A DNA stretch of 30,911 nt from Dehalococcoidia bacterium UBA2979 (GTDB lineage: Bacteria; Chloroflexota; Dehalococcoidia; UBA2979), in the NCBI GenBank assembly GCA_002348225.1, contig DEAP01000042.1:1-30911 (forward strand), written 5' to 3'. Each line of letters starts with the position of its first letter. Within the stretch, counting starts at the first letter, position 1. A program made the translations under genes and the position numbers. Shown in pieces: positions 30,326 to 30,911 of the stretch. The notes beneath the pieces were generated by a model that searched no databases, had not been told where the DNA came from, and was given only the letters and a program-made list of their open reading frames with translations.

Positions 30326-30911
30326 TTATTCTTCGTTACTCTCTGACATGTGGACAGTTTGACCACTCAGATCGTTAATTTGGGATGCCTGATTGGTTAT
30401 TTCAGTCCCTCCACTCATCAATATATCCATGTGATCAGCTACCTCAATTAATGGGATATTTTCCAGGGTTTCAAATCCTTCTGGATCCCAATCCGGTAGT
30501 GACGTTCTGAGAACGTTCACGATATGTCCTTTTTTCCGCAGCTTGTTCAAAGTGAGTGACAGGGCGGGAGGCATTACAGCGGCAATCACGACTACGGTAC
30601 TGCCTATAGGTAGTGGATGTCGCGGATTTTCCAATTCTGTGGCAAGTTCGCCAGTAGTAAAATTTTGCACAGCGGCAAGGGCTTCAAGAATTTGACTAAT
30701 CTGTTCGGGTCCATTGCCGGCTCCAATCCGTATTGTGCGGTCAGCCTCAGGAAAAGCTCCATTTGCAATCAGTCCTACCGCCAATTTGGTTGACGATGCC
30801 CAATAGGCAACTGAAGCCGCTACTGATACTCCTCTTTCAAGCAGTACGCGATCGGATCCCTGCCATTGTCGGAAGGTAGGGATATTCAGAGCGACTATGA
30901 GAGCCTGTGAT
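30326..30911 (-). CDS. DUF58 domain-containing protein, C-terminal part
   Basis: The frame stays open to the window edge, giving the last 194 residues. Reading from the edge: ALIVALNIPTFRQWQGSDRV, then LERGVSVAASVAYWASSTKL and AVGLIANGAFPEADRTIRIG, which match the conserved end of DUF58 (LExAvxxAASLAxxxLxxGxxVGLxxNG), a VWA-like domain. A second segment, PIGSTVVVIAAVMPPALSLT, continues the fold, and a ~50-residue polar tail ends the protein. DUF58 proteins usually pair with a MoxR ATPase encoded directly upstream, which would lie beyond this window. It is followed five bases later by the DUF4129 membrane protein. Partial at its 5' end. Confidence 0.82.
   Translation of the reverse strand, partial: SQALIVALNIPTFRQWQGSDRVLLERGVSVAASVAYWASSTKLAVGLIANGAFPEADRTIRIGAGNGPEQISQILEALAAVQNFTTGELATELENPRHPLPIGSTVVVIAAVMPPALSLTLNKLRKKGHIVNVLRTSLPDWDPEGFETLENIPLIEVADHMDILMSGGTEITNQASQINDLSGQTVHMSESNEE

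Noticed and set aside
1..30911. Prophage, insertion sequence, CRISPR array, toxin-antitoxin or defence island
   Set aside because: No transposase, integrase, phage structural gene, terminal inverted repeats, regularly spaced direct repeats or small toxin-antitoxin pair was seen on either strand.

Overview
This window looks like chromosomal DNA from a free-living bacterium of moderate GC content. It carries housekeeping genes and aerobic-type catabolic genes, and I see no phage genes, insertion sequences, CRISPR arrays, tRNAs or rRNAs. My best guess for the host is an uncultivated Chloroflexota lineage, such as a marine SAR202/Dehalococcoidia-like group. That is inferred from the rpoA-rplQ-truA-rplM-rpsI order, the membrane-bound EtfD with EtfBA, and the style of the proteins; no marker proves it.

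Layout. (1) Positions 1-2680, plus strand: the end of a ribosomal/RNA polymerase operon (rpoA C-terminus, rplQ, truA, rplM, rpsI). RpoA has an acidic tail and L13 has an extra C-terminal domain. (2) 2724-3532, minus strand: oligoribonuclease and a small DUF2795-like protein. (3) 3678-4223: a long FmdB-type zinc-ribbon protein whose stop codon interlocks with that of an MFS exporter on the minus strand (4220-5434). (4) 5512-24507: a long run of plus-strand genes. It holds an aldo/keto reductase and a GNAT protein; ahcY-metK (SAM cycle) followed by a sugar-phosphate/nucleotide-sugar set (nucleotidyltransferase, phosphohexomutase, SIS isomerase); an acyl-CoA synthetase with membrane EtfD, EtfB and EtfA; coaE; and a CbbQ/NorQ-type MoxR ATPase with a very large CbbO/NorD-type VWA protein. 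(5) 24519-30911, minus strand: a compact apparent operon, read in the order DUF58 protein (cut by the window edge), DUF4129 membrane protein, ComB-like phosphatase, CinA, a two-domain protein (degenerate P-loop plus deoxyribosyltransferase-like), and a metallo-beta-lactamase-fold hydrolase.

How the genes work together. The acyl-CoA synthetase would activate carboxylic acids. Electrons from acyl-CoA dehydrogenases encoded elsewhere would pass through EtfAB to membrane EtfD and on to quinone, and CoaE supplies the CoA. AhcY and MetK are translationally coupled steps of the methyl cycle. The three sugar-phosphate genes would convert fructose-6-P/mannose-6-P or glucose-6-P to an NDP-sugar for glycans.

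The least explained parts are the CbbQ/CbbO-like pair, which has no visible client and carries about eight 37-residue helical repeats, and the tightly coupled cinA / P-loop-deoxyribosyltransferase / metallo-hydrolase trio, which may be a nucleotide-metabolite repair or salvage module. No stretch longer than about 170 bases lacks a gene. All family assignments are by eye, without database searches.
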